The position numbers were made by a program, and so were the translations under genes. A stretch of 14,858 nucleotides of DNA. Origin: a bacterium. GTDB lineage: Bacteria > Chloroflexota > Dormibacteria > UBA8260 > Bog-877. Numbering within the stretch: position 1 is the stretch's first letter; every line of letters starts with the position of its first letter. A model generated the notes under the pieces. It was not told the origin of the DNA. It did no database searches and saw only the letters and a program-made list of their open reading frames with translations. The stretch is taken from positions 1-14,858 of the forward strand of contig JAKAWF010000064.1 in NCBI GenBank assembly GCA_021817025.1, given 5' to 3'. Shown one piece after another: positions 14,174-14,858 of the stretch.

Positions 14174-14858
14174 TCCCATCCTGGTGATCTCCGATCTGGC
14201 CAAGTCATTTGGAGGCTTCGTCGCCCTCGACGGGGTCAGCCTGGAGCTGCAGGCCGGGGAGGTGGTGGGCCTGGTGGGGCCGAACGGCTCCGGCAAGACC
14301 ACCTTGATCAACGTGGTCTCGGGTCTGTACGCGCCCTCCCGGGGCACGGTGGTGCTGGGCGGCCGTCCGCTCCACCGAGGGCCTCCCCATCGGGTGGTCC
14401 GGAGTGGCATGAACCGGACTTTCCAAATCCCCAAGCCGCTGGGCACCCTCACCGTGAGCGAGAACCTGCGGGTGGCCGCCGGCTGTGGGACCGGGCGCCG
14501 GGCTCTGGAGGGAGATCCCCTCGAGCTGGTGGGCCTGGGGGGTCTCGAACGACGGTTCGCCAACAGCCTCAACGCCTCTCAACAGAAGCGGCTGGATCTC
14601 GCCCGGGCGCTGGTCACCTCACCGCGGGTGCTGCTGGTGGATGAATTGGGCGCCGGCCTCTCGCCGGCTGAGTTGGACGACGCCGCGGGGGTTCTGCGCC
14701 GGCTGGCGTCCGCCGGGATCGCGCTGCTGGTGGTTGAGCATCTGATGGGTTTTCTGGCCAAGGTCACCGGCCGGGTGATGGTCCTCAACGCGGGCCGGCA
14801 GATCTTCCAGGGAAGCCTGGAGGAGGCCGTGCAGGACCATCAGGTGGTGGAGGTGTTC
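14166..14858 (+). CDS. livG: Branched-chain amino acid type ABC transporter ATPase LivG, 3' end beyond window
   Basis: The visible 231 codons cover nearly the whole ATPase. The ATG overlaps the livM stop by eight bases. Walker A is GPNGSGKTT (38-46), the Q-loop Gln87 is in TFQIPKPLGTLTVSENL, Walker B ends in Asp159-Glu160, and the H-loop is His192 in VVEHLM. Two motifs differ from the ABC norm. The signature reads LNASQQKRLDLARAL (135 onward) instead of LSGGQ or the LivG-type LxxGxQRxLEIARAL. The segment after Walker B reads DELGAGL where DEPxAGL is usual. Both are substitutions seen in part of the LivG-like branch, to my recollection, so the protein is probably active. It would energise import through LivH/LivM; a livF-type gene is expected next. 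Confidence 0.9.
   Translation, partial: MSDPILVISDLAKSFGGFVALDGVSLELQAGEVVGLVGPNGSGKTTLINVVSGLYAPSRGTVVLGGRPLHRGPPHRVVRSGMNRTFQIPKPLGTLTVSENLRVAAGCGTGRRALEGDPLELVGLGGLERRFANSLNASQQKRLDLARALVTSPRVLLVDELGAGLSPAELDDAAGVLRRLASAGIALLVVEHLMGFLAKVTGRVMVLNAGRQIFQGSLEEAVQDHQVVEVF

Overview
The window is a high-GC bacterial segment (by eye roughly two-thirds G+C), with GTG and TTG starts and genes packed with overlapping stop/start codons. This composition fits an actinobacterial, Dormibacterota-like or Chloroflexota-like genome, but no marker in the window fixes the phylum.

Region 1 (1-6935, + strand) is one tightly coupled operon for a membrane complex of the hydrogenase-4 / complex I superfamily: the 3' end of a hyfC/nuoH-like gene, then hyfE-, hyfF-, hyfG-, hyfH-, hyfI- and hyfB-like genes. 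Each gene starts inside, or within a few bases of, the previous stop. The main observation is that the HyfG-like large subunit has lost all four cysteines that bind the [NiFe] centre. The ferredoxin subunit keeps ligands for only one of its usual two [4Fe-4S] clusters. The small subunit keeps all four ligands of the proximal (N2-type) cluster, and both antiporter-like subunits keep their buried Glu/Lys residues. This makes it an energy-converting-hydrogenase-related (Ehr) complex: probably redox-linked ion translocation, no hydrogenase chemistry, and an unknown electron donor and acceptor. A GC-rich hairpin follows the last gene.

Region 2 (6936-9504) holds a MarR-type regulator, a 658-base stretch without a convincing gene, a DsrE-like sulfur-relay-type small protein with a strong ribosome site and a near-perfect 20-bp palindrome upstream, and a convergent YhbP-like FMN split-barrel protein on the - strand that may be read from a leaderless transcript.

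Region 3 (9505-10746, - strand) is a decayed insertion sequence: a DUF6788-like accessory ORF followed by an ISKra4-type transposase. Both are broken by several frameshifts, and the transposase is truncated.

Region 4 (10944-14858, + strand) is a branched-chain amino acid type ABC importer: lipoprotein binding protein (livK-like), a very strong intercistronic hairpin, permeases livH and livM, and the ATPase livG, which runs off the window end. The hairpin probably keeps binding-protein mRNA in excess over the permease/ATPase mRNA. The true substrate cannot be read from the sequence.
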